Source of the DNA: Alopecurus myosuroides
Taxonomy: Eukaryota > Streptophyta > Magnoliopsida > Poales > Poaceae
Length of the DNA: 64,000 nucleotides
Assembly (NCBI GenBank): GCA_028641055.1
Contig: CM054061.1
Coordinates: forward strand, 60,780,974-60,844,973
Direction of reading: 5' to 3'
Shown here: positions 33,740 to 45,601 of the stretch, piece by piece
How the letters are laid out: each line of letters opens with the position of its first letter
Numbering within the stretch: position 1 is the first letter of the stretch
Translations under genes and position numbers: made by a program
Notes under the pieces: model-generated
What the model saw: the letters and a program-made list of their open reading frames with translations, nothing else
The model's database searches: none
What the model was told of the DNA's origin: nothing

Positions 33740-35106
33740 TGATGTCTACGCACGCCTCTATTATTGTAGACAGCGTTGGGCCTCCAAGTGCAGAAGTTTG
33801 TACAACAGCAACAAGTTTCCCTTAAGTGGATCACCCAAGGTTTATCGAACTCAGGGAGGTAGAGGTCAAAGATATCTCTCCCAAGCAACCGTGCAATTAA
33901 GATACAAGAAGTCTCTTGTGTCCCCAACACACCCAATATAATTGTCAGGTATATAGGTGCACTAGTTTGGCGAAGAGATAGTGAAATGCGAGTAATATGA
34001 ATGGTTATAAGTAATAATAGCAATCTGAAATAAATATGGCAGCAAGAAAACATGTAGCATAAGAGGCGGAAAACGGTGTTTCGATGCTTTGAAACAAGGC
34101 ATAGGAATCCTACTTTCACTAGTGGACACTCTCAACGATGATCACATAATTGAATAACTAAATATCTTCTCTTCACTATGCTGCTCTTAACCCTCTCCGG
34201 TTGGATAACGAGCACTAATCATTGCGTAGGGCTACAAAAAGCATTCCTTAAACTAAGCATTCCCATGTCTAGTTAGCCACACACTGTCAACTTGAGCACC
34301 CTAGAAGGTACTAGACAAACACCACAATTCATAGAGGAGACACACACGATGTGCACACTGTCACCTTCACACCGCGAGACAAGGTGACTCCAAAGTTCAT
34401 ATTAATAAAACACTGGAGTAGCACAATAGATGAAGAGTAACATCTACTTATTCAACTAGATTACAAAGCTCACGATCACATATAGATCACACCATGGGAG
34501 AGAGACATGAACCACATAGCTACCGGTAGAGACCTCAGCCTCGGGGGAGAACTACTCCCTCCTCATTATAGGAGACAGCAACTGCGATGGAGATGGCTTC
34601 TGGGGGCACTTCCCCGTCCTGGCAGGGTTCCAGAACAGAGACCAGTCCCCCGAAACTTGGGTTGACGTTGACGGCGGCTGCGGAAGGTATCGTGGAATTT
34701 CGCCGATTTAGTTAGGGTTTTCGGGAGGAATGCCTTAAAGGCGGAAGAGCAAAGGCGGTGGGCCACCAGGGTGGCCTCACCACCCCCACGTGCGGCCAAG
34801 GGGGGCCGCGCCTGGCTATGGTGAGGGCCCCTTGGTGCCCGTCTTCGACTCCTCTTCTGACTTCTGGATGCTTCCGGGGAAATAGGAACTTCGGGATTTG
34901 TGGGGTCCAATTCCGAGAATATTTCCAGAGCAACTTTTCTGAAATAAAAAACAGCAGAAAACAGGGAAACTGGCACTTGGCATCTTGTTAATAGGTTAGT
35001 CCCGGAAAATGTGTAAAAATGCTATAAAGAAGGGAGAAAACATGTAGCAATTGGCATAATATCAGCATGGAACATTATTAATTATAGATACGTTGGAGAC
35101 GTATCA
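33740..35106 (-). repeat. 5' LTR of element D
   Basis: 1367 bp, inverted copy of the A LTR at 1155-2542 with scattered changes. Minus strand TGATACGTCTCCAACG to GTAGACATCA. Right flank GGAACC is element C protease sequence. Confidence 0.85.
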
Positions 35107-35560
35107 GGAACCTATTATTAAAATGAAAGTAATGATTTTGATTGTAATGCTCTATGTGATTTTGGTGCTAGTATCTCTCTTATGCCCAAGAAACTTTATG
35201 ATATTCTTGATTTACCACAATTGGAACCTTGTTATTTGGATATTTGTCTTATTGATAATGTTAGAAAGAAACCTTTGGGGGAGAGTTGATGATTTTCTTA
35301 TCATGGTTAATAATAATCTTCTCCCCGTTGATTTCATTGTCTTGAATATTGAATGCAATATTTCTTGTCCAATTGTTTTGGGAAGACCTTTTCTTAGAAC
35401 TGTTGGTTCCGTTATTGATATGAAAGAGGGGAATATTAAATTTCAGTTCCCACTCAAGAAAGGTATGAAACACTTTCCTAGAAATAGAATTAAGTTTCCT
35501 TTTGATTCCGTTATTTCAACAAGTTACAATTTGGACGCTTCTTCACTCGAAAATACTTGA
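35107..35560 (+). pseudogene. Retropepsin-like protease of element C
   Basis: In one frame 35107-35290 reads NALCDFGASISLMPKKLYDI, with the D-F-G-A-S active site at 35158-35172. After a frame change near 35285 the other frame reads VDDFLIMVNNNLLPVDFIVL, CPIVLGRPFLRTVGSVIDMK and IKFQFPLKKGMKHFPRNRIK. It matches the B protease (13932-14436) almost residue for residue and, as there, no RT follows. The first codons were lost next to the D insertion. Confidence 0.75.
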
Positions 35561-38256
35561 TTCCATTTTTATGGGCCTAGCTAAAAGACGTTAAAGAAAA
35601 TCACTTCTTGGGAGTTAACCCGTGGTTTTATTTTATTTTTGCTTTGTTTTTCTATGTTTTGATTGAGTCAAGGGGTTATATAATTATGTAGTAACTCATT
35701 TTTTTATTTCTTTTCACGTTTTAATAGAGACAAGTAAAGTTTCTGATGAGAGTTGGAGTTGGTTTTCGGATTTCTGCTCAGAAAACAGATTTCTACTGTC
35801 CACCATAAACAATCGTATAAAATCCTAGAACATCAGAATGACCTGAAACTTTTTGTGATTATTACTGGGCGAATTACACAACTTTTTTGATCTATGGGTT
35901 TTTCGATTTGAGCAACTTAATTTCCTAAAAAAAAATCGTCTTTACAGACTGTTATGGTTTTGACAGATTCTGCCATTTTTCTTGCATTAGCTCTTTTGCG
36001 ATGTCAAGTGGATTTATTTGCTTCACAAAATATCAGAGGATGTATATAATGTTTAAAAGTATCAATAGCACTTTTTCCATACATAAACCATGGATTTTTT
36101 ATTTGTTTCACTAGCCCCTCTAATGCGAGTTACTGTCCGAGTATGGTGTGAAGGAAGTTTTCAAGATTCAAGAGAAGAGGTGATATATGTGATTAAGAAG
36201 AGTGCAATGTCAAATCTTGGGGGTGCCCCCGTGGTTCACCCAAGAATATTTTTAGAAGACTCAAGAATCTAATCTTGGGGATGCCATCCCCAAGGCATCC
36301 CCTTCTTCACCAACTATCTATCAGGTCACTCCTCGTGAGGCTATATTTTTATTCGGTCAGATCATATGAAGTTTACTTGGAGTGTCTGTTTGTTTTTATT
36401 TTGTTTTCTTTTGTTTTCCTTTGTTTTACTTGCTGCAATAATATCATTGGACCTAGAATCCTTGTTTGGGAGAGAGACATGCTCCGCTTTTTCATTTGAA
36501 TACTTGCTATGCTAGTATTCTTAGTTTTTGTTGTAGTTACTGTGTAAGTTTCTGTTCAGCTCTTGTTTTCATTGCATCTCTTATTCAGAGATGTTAGTTT
36601 TAGTAGTTTTATGTGAGTACTCTCATGTTTTCTTTCTGTAGTATGAAGATAATTTTTGTTAAAACATATTTTGTATGGTGCTTGTTGGAAAAAGAAACCT
36701 CTGCTTGAAGTAGAATTTTTAACGTTGCAAGTAGAAGCTTATATAGATCGTGGCTAGAATCTTTTCATATCATGCTAGATGTTATTTTAGTTTTAAAGCC
36801 TTGTGGTTATTTAGTAGCATGATTAGCCTCAAATATCTAAGAGTGTTTAATGTGCAATTGAAAGAATCATGAGTTGTTCTTGTCATATTGAAGCATAAAT
36901 TTGCGGTATTCTCCTTTGAATGTTTTATTTGGTTGACTTGGCGCATGCTCAGACCATGTTTATGACTATGAATCAGTAACCAATATCCTCTATGATCATT
37001 TAGTTTTTGAACTTTTGGTACCACTTATGCTTAATGATGTTTATGTCACTATGCATGATTACGGCTCTTATGCTCTCTTGATTTGTCGCTCCCAGTCTTT
37101 TGCTAGCCTCTACCTGTATTGAGTATGGAATTCTATCCGTGCATCCAAATCCCTAAAACCAAAGTTTTTCCATTGTGTCCACCATACCTACCTACATGTG
37201 GTATTTAACTGCCACTCCATGTAAATTGCCAATGTGTTACCTTTAAAACCTTCAAAATTACTCCTGCTTTGTGTTCCTGTTTTTGCTCATGAGGACGTAA
37301 ATAGAGAATCTTTACCTCACTCGTTTATTGGATTTCACATCCTGGACTAGTGGCTTCATACGCTTATCCAATTGACGGAAGAGCTGGCAGCGGGGTGCCC
37401 AGCCCCAAATTAATACACACAAAATATCTTCACTCTATTCGCCCCTGATTTATCAGTCAAAGCATAATTATGTTAACAAAAGAGAAAGAGGGATGACCTT
37501 CTACACCTGTTGCGTCCTTCATATGGAACCCGCTCTTGTGAAATCTAGTTAGCGTGTGACGTACTGTATTTTCTGTTTATCATTCGTTGACATTAGCATA
37601 CATCTCCCAAAATATAGACACTCCTCCATGGTATGTGATTGTTGGCAGGCACCCGAGGATTCGGTTAGCCATGGTTTGTGGAAGATGGATGGGAGGAGTG
37701 TCAAACTTTTAATACCTATGTTTAATAAAATAAAATCTCTAACACATGAGTGATCCATGCTTCCCTTTGCGAAGGGCCTTTCTTTTACTTTTATGTTGAG
37801 TCTCCATCTTCTAACTTTATGCACAGTTGAGAGAGCAATTTTTCAATTCTGCATTTGTCCCAGAAACATTATTAGTTGATTCATGATGTGTTATCGCTAG
37901 TTCTCTAATTATTTGTTCTAGTCTTCCTCATGAACTTTCAAGGTGTCCTGGCATTTATGTTTTTTCCCACTCTTAAGGACTAGCAAAATAACACTTTGCC
38001 ATGCTTATTTTATACTTTAAACAAACGTATATCTTTCTTTGCATTGTTATTCATGATCTTTTATTGAGTTACTTCTCATGATGCAAAGTGCTTGCTATGC
38101 TATATTATTAAAGTTATATTATCATGTTTGTATTTAAGTTCTATGATCTCAGTTTACATATGCTTTTACATTACATTTTGATGATCAAGTTTATGTTAGT
38201 AGCATGTCACCTCAGAATTTTTTTTTTATTGTTTACCTACTCGAGGACGAGAAGGA
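35561..38256 (+). other. 3' non-coding region of element C
   Basis: The most complete copy of the shared 3' region. It contains the GGGGATGCC/GGCATCCCC hairpin (36277-36302), the five-element conserved block (37105-37300), the GACACTCCTCC/GGAGGAGTGTC hairpin (37617-37702) and the GTCCTGGCATTTAT site that in B received element E (37945). No protein is supported; the short open frames differ between copies. Confidence 0.7.
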
Positions 38257-38273
38257 ACTAAGCCTGGGGATGT
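38257..38273 (+). other. Polypurine tract of element C
   Basis: ACTAAGCCTGGGGATGT immediately precedes the 3' LTR, as AAGCATGGGGATGCT does in B. Confidence 0.75.
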
Positions 38274-39862
38274 TGATACATCGTAAACGTATCCCTAATT
38301 TCTGATGTTCCATGTTTGTTTTCATGTTATTTCCCACATGTTTTCTATAAACCTTATGTCTTTTTTATCGATTTTCCGGACTAACCGATTGACAAGATGC
38401 CACAGAGCCAGTTCCTTGTTTTTTTTAGTTTCAGAAAAGTTGTTCTGGAAATATTCTCGAAATTGGAAAATTTAAAGTCCGGAAGTCTTAGAAATCCCAG
38501 AGGTTCCACGGAGTCCCGAAGAGACCCGGAAGGGGGCCTCTAGGGGCCCACACCATAGGGCAGCGCGCCCCCCTTGGCTGCGCCGGGGGTGGTGTGGGGC
38601 CCCTAGGCCTCCACCGGCTCTGCCCTTTCGCCTATTTATTCCCCCGAGGCAAAAACCCTAAAGATATATCGCTTTTACCCGAGAAACACCCAAGGCCACC
38701 GTCACCGTCATCCCGAGATCGGGAGGGTTCTCGAGCTCTCCCTGGCACCCTGCCGGAGGGGGAAATCATCACCAGAGGGGTCTACACCACCATGCCCTCC
38801 TCCGAAGTGATGCGTGAGTAGTTCATCCCTGGACTACGGGTCCATAGCAGTAGCTAGATGGTTGTTCTCTCCACTTTGTACCTCATGTTTAGATCTTGTG
38901 AACTGCCTAACATGATCAAGATCATCATTATGTAATGCTACATGTTGTGTTTGCTGGGATCCAGATGCATGTTGAATGCTATGTCTTTTGAAGATCAATC
39001 TATCATGTTATCTTCATGCTTATGTTATTTATGATATGGCATGCTCTCCATTATTAGTAGATGCTCTGGCCAAGTAGATGCTAGTAACTCCAAGAGGGAG
39101 TATTTATGCTTGATAGTGGGTTCATGCCTCCTTTGCATCTGTGCTCGAGTGACAGAAATGTGACGGATGGAGGATGTGCTATTGCCATTAGGGAGAAAAC
39201 AACAATGCTTTGCCCAAGGATGATGTTATTGTTTACATTACACACTTTGCTTACTGCAATTATATGTTGCTTGCAACTTAATACCCAATGTTTGTTCATA
39301 TGATATTCGGAGGGTGGATTATTAGTCATAGATGCAGTTGGATAACGGTCTATGTATCTTGTTGTAATGCCCGCATGAATCACATAGTAATCTTATGTCT
39401 TGCAGATGCACTACGGTGCAGCCTTCATTCTGTCAATTGCCTAGCTGTAATTTGTTCCCCACACATGTTATTTATCTTTCACGGAGAGATACCAGTAGTG
39501 AACTATGGACGCCGGCCCTTTTTCCTCATACTGATAAACACCTACTGCTTTCATACTGCTCTCATTCTGTTCCGACTGTTTTTCACACCATACGTTTAAC
39601 CTCTTTGTGTTCAGCAAAACCAGTGAGATTGAAAACCTTAGTGCTTCGTTGGGGAAAAAGTGATTTGATTGTGTTGTGCAGGTACCACGTTGCTTCTGAA
39701 CCGGTAATGCGCCCTGCCGTCTCAGTTGCTTCACCTTCTAAAGAATCTCCTTCCTCATACTGGTCGATTAAACCTTGGTTTCTTTCTGAGGGAAAACTTC
39801 TTGCCCCACTCTTCATACCGTCCTCTTGGGGTCTCCCAACGAACGTGTGTTCACACGCATCA
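38274..39862 (+). repeat. 3' LTR of element C
   Basis: 1589 bp, TGATACATCGTAAACG to CACGCATCA, same family as the B and C LTRs. A GC-rich stretch and CCTATTTATT TATA-like box are at about 38560-38640. Confidence 0.85.
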
Positions 39863-40649
39863 GCGGGCTAAAGGTGGCATGGAGTGGAGGCAATCGCTCG
39901 CCGAAGCTACGATGCGCGGTGAGCAAATGCGGCAGCGCGGTCTAGGGTTGTGGAGCGATAGACCCGAGAACGGCTCGGGAACCTGTTGATATAGCGGCTA
40001 GTGGGGGGATTTTTGCCCCCCCTCCCGAGTCACGTTCTTAGGCGGGCCCACATTTTCGGTTTCTTCTAGGGCGTGAAAACAGAACCCAGCCCCTAAAAGC
40101 GCCAGAATTTTTCAGTTCCGGCCCTTTTAGGGGTACTGCTAGAGATGCTCTTACTCTTACTCCTTCTTCCTCTAATTAATGCTACAATTCTTGATTCATA
40201 GTAAGCTGTATATGAAAATGATGCATATTGATGATGTAGTTCCATTCCGACAACCTGTTCTGATTTATGTTAAGCGCAAATTTCAAATTTCGTTTTCATG
40301 CTTGAACTTTTTAGATGAATTTCCTAAAATTAATCGCAGACGGTTGCTCGTTTGAATTTTGTTTTCAGGTGTAGCCTCACCTTGCCATTTTACACAACTT
40401 CCAGTGTTGTAATATTTGATTTTTTGGTGGTCATAGACGATTATATATTATACTGTACATATGCGTATTTAGACTACACTTCGTGTATGTGTATTCTTCA
40501 ACCCACGCTCAACCGCTGGTCACCGAATTGAACTCCGTCGTTCTATCAGCAGTCTCACCTACACCTTTGTGGGCTGCGCTCAATCCCACCGCTCGCAGCC
40601 ACCGCAAACTCCGTCGTGACTGGAGTGTGTCGGTTAACTGAAAATGTTT
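39863..40649. other. Sparse DNA with a possible truncated Harbinger-like end
   Basis: No gene is seen. 39863-40160 is GC-rich and ends TACTGCTAGAGATGCTCTTA CTCTTA, which resembles the AGAGCATCTCTAGCAG terminus and TTA/TAA duplication of PIF/Harbinger-type MITEs in grasses; no left end was found. 40160-40649 is unremarkable AT-rich sequence. Confidence 0.3.
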
Positions 40650-40978
40650 GTGGTGTGTAGGGATGGAAACATTATCCATGGAAACGGATATCCATGGATA
40701 TCCAACCCGTTGGGTAAGGGTTTGGAGGTAATCTTCTACTCATGGATTTTCGCGAGTGAATATCCACGAACTTACGGGTTGAGCACAGTCTAAAAACTAG
40801 CTCCATGGATACCTCCATCTGAAAAGTATGGTCCACATGTATGTGACACATGTAATATAATATGGCTTAACTCCCAAGTCTAATTATTTTATAAACCCTA
40901 CATATAAGGCCCATTGTCCCAGTTCTATACCTACGAAGGACTAACACATTGTTATTGACGGTTTTTCTGTTATGTGAT

Positions 40979-41983
40979 CAGGGCGGCCGGCATAATTCAG
41001 GGCCCTGTGCGAAACTCTAAAATGAGGCCCCGTGTCGCATAAACAATTGGACTAACAAAAAACTCTAATGTATATTTAACTCCAAGTTTCATAATGTTTA
41101 GTTGAACATCGCTCGTTCTTTTTGTGGTCTTCGAAATGAAACCTTCAATGATACCAATTTTCGTCAACACTTAGAAAGTGCTATTTTGGGCAAAACTCTA
41201 CATGCATACTCGCCTTGGGAAAAGAATAATGCTGCTTTAAAAACTTTAGAACTTCAACATGGTTTGATTGTTTGGCACGAATTTTTTGAAGAATTTTCAA
41301 GGTAAAAAAAGTTAAATAAGTAAAATTGAACTGGTACGGCATCAGATATCGATTGAAGATTGTGCCTCAATGTCTGGAAATTAGAGGAGTTGTCTAACTC
41401 ATCTAGTCTCGTGTCCTGTTTTGTTGTACTTCTATATGTGATCTTTCACTAATGAGGTAAGAACGCATAACCCATCTCTAATGATCCCGGAAAGAGTTAA
41501 TTAGATCTATGAATTAGGAGTAGGATCCCGATCCACCTGGATTGGGGGGACTCACCAGCGGCAGGCTACCTGTTTTCGCGATAAGCTGACTGAGGAACTG
41601 TCGCCGGCGGTCGTTCTCTGGAGACTGGATCCGATCGATTTCCTGTGGCGCGACTCGAGATTGTTTCCAATGGACTGAAAGGAGTGCCGTAGGCGACCTG
41701 GATAGATCGCCTGGTCGTGTGACAGCGTGTTTCAGATTGTTTGTCGCGCAGGGCTCAAGAGCGAAAGCAAACACAGTATATCCAGCAGCCGAAGCCCAGC
41801 AGCCCACGGGCCACGGCCAGGCTAGTCGCTAGAGTTACGCGCAGGCCGACGCGACGACCATCGGTATTTGTTTGTTAGAACAGTGCCAGGAACATGTTAT
41901 ACTGCCTACATAAAAATTTGGGCCCCAAAAATTCCTAGGCCCTGTGCGGGCCGCACAGTGGCACAACTGTGGGCCCGGCCCTG
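40979..41983. mobile_element. Inner non-autonomous hAT element (1005 bp)
   Basis: Identical 8-bp flanks TATGTGAT (40971-40978 and 41984-41991). Ends are CAGGGCGGCCGG and, on the reverse strand, CAGGGCCGGGCCC, so the termini share CAGGGC and then diverge. Subterminal motifs GGCCCTGTGCG are present near both ends in opposite orientation. Inside are a short coding-like stretch (41102-41305) and a GC-rich part (41500-41830). Confidence 0.88.
41102..41305 (+). pseudogene. Coding-like remnant inside the inner hAT
   Basis: A 67-codon frame reads LRNETFNDTNFRQHLESAIL then PWEKNNAALKTLELQHGLIV. It has no start context, ends with the element non-coding sequence and matches no domain I can name. It might be a captured exon or transposase relic. 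Low confidence that it was ever a separate gene. Confidence 0.25.
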
Positions 41984-42226
41984 TATGTGATCTTATATTT
42001 TGATTGTTGATGTTGCCATGTCCAATTGTTATGGACGGTTTTTTGGTTACTTCGTGGATCTGGATATCCACGGATAGTTGAATATCTAACTGGTATGGGC
42101 ATGGGTAGAATATGTGACCCATGGATACTTTCGTGGATGGGCAACGAACAAGGTCGTAGATATGGGCATGGATTTGGATCAGATCAACCTGCCCAAATCC
42201 ACCCCATTGCCATCCCTAGTGGTGTG

Positions 42227-42849
42227 TTACTGAATATGTCCATGGTGTTCGTGGTGTGTTTATTACTCAAGTCTGCTCTCCATCGCCGCTATACGCAGCC
42301 AACCTCCGTCGCCGTGTCGGCTCGGTCTCGTGCTTGACACTCGTCATGGGTATGTCATAGATATGTCTCAAACTTGTGTGCTTCTGTCTCACTTCAACCT
42401 CTATGTTGTGCATTTTATCATTTGTAGAAACAACTATCGACGCCGACATCCATCAGCGTCGGCGCAGCTATTACCGCGACCTCCTCCGCTACCATGTCGT
42501 GCCGTCATCCTACTCACTATGGCTCATTGTTTGGTCACTTAGTGTGGCTATAGAAGGTAACTCCATCAATGTGGCAGGAGGTGACACTAATCATCATACG
42601 AGGGGATGGCTGCATGCTGTCAAACACGGTGTATAAAGTAGTGCCACCTACCTAACAAGATGCACAACATGTGTTTGAGGTTGACTCTCTGCAGCCAGAC
42701 CCTGGATATAAAGCCCCACGGAGCCACGAAATAGATGCAGGCTACGAAACACACCTTAGATTCCGTAAACAGAAAATTATATTGTACCTTCTAGCTACTC
42801 CGTAGATCCGTAGGAATAGTGGGTGCATGCAGAAAAAACCATACGGTAG
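42227..42849. other. Intergenic DNA between the hAT and the LINE
   Basis: No gene, RNA or repeat structure is recognised. Short open frames on both strands (42267-42636) are not supported by any motif. Confidence 0.5.
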
Positions 42850-42858
42850 TTTTTTTTT

Positions 42859-43590
42859 GAAATGGGAATACACCCTAGCCTCTGCATCTGAGTGATGCAC
42901 ACATATTTTATATTGAAAAGAAAAATATCAAGTGCAGTGTGACCCAAAAATTACAACTCAATGATCAACGATAGTGGCCACAAAAATCAGCCACTTAAAC
43001 ACCAACAAAACTAGGAAACTACTCATTGTAACCGTCTAGTATGCAAACATCCAGCCTTGGTGAAGATAGCCCGAACGACCGCCATCGGCCGAGAGCATCC
43101 GGCATCGAAACGTCCATGTTGGTCTTCAGGAAGTAGAAGATACGACATATGAATCCAGTGCGTGGCGCGATGAACAACCTGCAAAAAAATGAAACGCTTC
43201 CAAATTGTTAAAAATAACATCATTCCTGCAATTCTAAATAGCCCACAAAAACACACATACACCAATGCATATACTAACTTTAGTGGTCTTATCTATTCTG
43301 TTTAACCAGCTAACAAACAAATTAGCAACACTAGACAGAGGAGTTATACTAAACCTGAAGTTTACAAGTCTCCAGATTTTGTGGGAAAAGCTGCAACAGA
43401 TGAATAAATGGTCTACCGTTTCATTTGTATCACAAAAAACACATGTTTTTTACATCACATCCATTTTATTTTGCTAAATTGTCCATGGTTAATAATTCCT
43501 TACGGTAAAGGAATCACATAAAAATCTTAATCTTCGGTGGCACCCTAAGCTTCCATAAGATCTACGCAGAAATATCGTGCTACCATTCAT
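42859..43590 (-). pseudogene. 3' end of LINE ORF2 and 3' UTR
   Basis: The minus strand reads broken text similar to LINE C-termini: an ALWAIWNCRND-like segment near 43240, FFAGC, ALDSYVV-like text near 43150, and a 3' tail CATTTCAAAAAAAAA. The latter, with CTCTGCATC upstream, is a common ending of pooid LINEs. No intact frame. Confidence 0.55.
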
Positions 43591-45601
43591 GAGATCACCG
43601 TATAAAGATTTAACTGAAAAAAACCCGATGGTGTTAGTTTCCAAGAGAATGAATCTGACTCATTAGTTAGAGAGACTGCCATCAGTTTCTCTACTAAATT
43701 AATCCATGCTTCCCATTTAGCTCCGGTCAAAGAACGTCTAAATTCAATGTTGGGTTGATCATGCTGAAGAACATGCATGACCAAAACATTTTTTTGACGC
43801 ACAATGTTATAAAGAGTCGGATATTGTGTTGACAGCGATGTCTCTCCTAACCAAGGATCCTCCCAAAATCTTATACCTTGCCCATTACCAATTAAGAATG
43901 AGATATGCTTGAAGAAATATTTCTTGACCCCCATGATTCCTTTCCAGAAAGTTGAATCTGATGGTTTTGCTTCAACCATAGATGAAGGTTTCCCTTTAAT
44001 ATACTTATTGTGGAGCAGCTCATGCCACACTTCCTCTTCCGTTAATATTTTAAATAGCCATTGGCTAAGTAATCATATATTCTTAACATCTAATACCTCA
44101 ATCTCGAGACCTCCTTGGTCTTTTGGACGACATAGAATGTTCCGTAAGGCGACATTTCTTTTTTGTTTGATCACTTTGCCAAAAGAAGCGAAATCTATAA
44201 AAATCGAGTCTCTTCTTAACTCCAACAGGAATCTCAAAGAAGGACAACAAAAACATGGCCAAGCTAGATAAAACTGAATTAACAAGAACAAGACGATCTC
44301 CCGAGAGTAACTTTCCTATCCAAGAGCCCAGTTTCTGTTCAAATATATCCTCCACATGTTTCCATTTTTTATTCAAAAGCTTTCTGTAATGAATTGGAAT
44401 GCCTAAATATTTAAAAGACATCCAAAGATATGCCGGTAGTCCTCCTGACATTATTTAGCCTTCCTAAAACAAAAGATCTCATTCTTATGAAAATTTATTT
44501 TAAGCCCAGATAGTTGCTCGAATATAGAAAAAACTAATTTAATAGTCACGGCCTTTTCCAGGTCATGCTCTAGAAACAGAATGGTATCCGCATATTGAAG
44601 TATAGACACCCCCATCTACTAGGTGAGGGACTAAACCCCCCACTTGTGCGTTATCCTTGGCCCTCGAAATAAGGACATCTAACATATGAACAACTAGGTT
44701 AGAAAGGATATGAGACAACTCGTCTCCCTAACATAATCATTAAAAGTTTGGAATAAATGGAAAATATCATCATTGGCTCGGATTCCTACACCTCCTCGCG
44801 CACAAACCTAGCTGCCCACTCACACCACCATGGTGTGAAGCCCTTCATGCGCAGGGTTTGCTGAAGGAATGACCAGTTGACTTTATCATAGGCTTTCCAA
44901 AGTCAATTTGAAACAGCATACCATTGATCTTTTGCTTATTTGCCTCATTTAAAGTTTCATGTAGCACGACAACACCTTCTAGTATATTCTTACCTGGTAA
45001 AAAGGCTGATTGTGAAGGTAGAATCACTCTCTGAGCAATAGACGTCACCCTATTTGTGCCCACCATTGTAAAAATCTTAGAACTCACATTTAATGAACAA
45101 ATGGGCATATATTTCTCAATCCTACTTGCATCTTCCTTTTTGGACAGCAAAGTAATCACTCCAAAGTTCAATTTAAGCAATTACAGATCCCCTGAATGCA
45201 ACTGAGCAAACATTTCCATCAAGTCACCCTTGATGTCATTTCAAAACCTTTGATAAAACTCTGCCTTCATGGAAATCCTGGAACATTTTGAGGAGGTCAC
45301 TCTTCACAATGTCCCAAAAATGTTCATAAAATAGGAAGGGAAGTCCATCTAGTACAGGGGCTCCATCATAGTATGAACCAAAAATGGCTTTCTTAATTTC
45401 TTCTTCAGAGAAGGGCTCCTCAAGCATTGCATTTTTCTCAGAGGAGACTTTTTCTGCAAGGGAAAAGAAATCGTCCTCAAGAGATACTCCAGGACCATCT
45501 TCTTTGCTAAAGATATTATTGTAGAATGATGTGGCAAAGGTGAGAATCTCACCCTCACGAGAGATAGGCCCAGCAGGGCCTTCTAGAGTGTGGATGAGCA
45601 T
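43591..45601 (-). pseudogene. LINE ORF2 reverse transcriptase region, YADD motif damaged
   Basis: From 45601 downwards: FSEEEIKKAIFGSYYDGAPV and GLPFLFYEHFWDIVKSDLLK, then FGVITLLSKKEDASRIEKYM, ICSLNVSSKIFTMVGTNRVT, SQSAFLPGKNILEGVVVLHE and GMLFQIDFGK, then, near 44579-44600, LQYADTILFLEHD, where a YADDT motif is expected. Later segments are KYLGIPIHYRKLLNKKWKHV, GKLLSGDRLVLVNSVLSSLA and FWEDPWLGETSL. Frame changes occur near 45185-45235, 44870 and 44460. Known role: target-primed reverse transcription. Inactive here. Confidence 0.85.

Larger units (their letters stand above)
31088..35106 (-). mobile_element. Element D: truncated relative of element A
   Basis: On the minus strand: 5' LTR (35106-33740), primer site, a short gag start, a shortened acidic ORF region, then a 3' non-coding region homologous to A that stops at 31088 before any polypurine tract or 3' LTR. 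It sits inside element C between gag and protease. A 996-bp TSD-flanked insertion lies at 31996-32991. The missing 3' end and missing C sequence suggest one deletion removed both. Confidence 0.82.
10740..39862 (+). mobile_element. Element C: gag-protease LTR retrotransposon hosting B, E and D
   Basis: Only the first 7 bp of the 5' LTR (TGATACG) lie at 10740-10746. The rest resumes at 28896 after the inserted element B. Then come a degenerate primer site (30521), gag (30658-31086), element D, protease (35107-35560), a long 3' non-coding region, polypurine tract and 3' LTR (38274-39862). RT and integrase are absent, as in B. The flanks GCCCG (left) and GCGGG (right) do not match well, so the target duplication has decayed or the ends have recombined. 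Confidence 0.75.
40658..42218. mobile_element. Outer non-autonomous hAT element, interrupted by another hAT
   Basis: Identical 8-bp flanks GTGGTGTG (40650-40657 and 42219-42226) and inverted ends TAGGGATGGAAAC / (reverse strand) TAGGGATGGCAAT are the hAT superfamily signature. Without the inner element and its duplication it is 548 bp. No transposase fragment is visible in the outer element, so it would need a transposase in trans. Confidence 0.88.

Noticed and set aside
1..39862. Recurrent similar blocks as a satellite or CRISPR-like array
   Set aside because: The recurring blocks are LTRs and 3' regions of separate elements with target duplications, at irregular spacing and on both strands.
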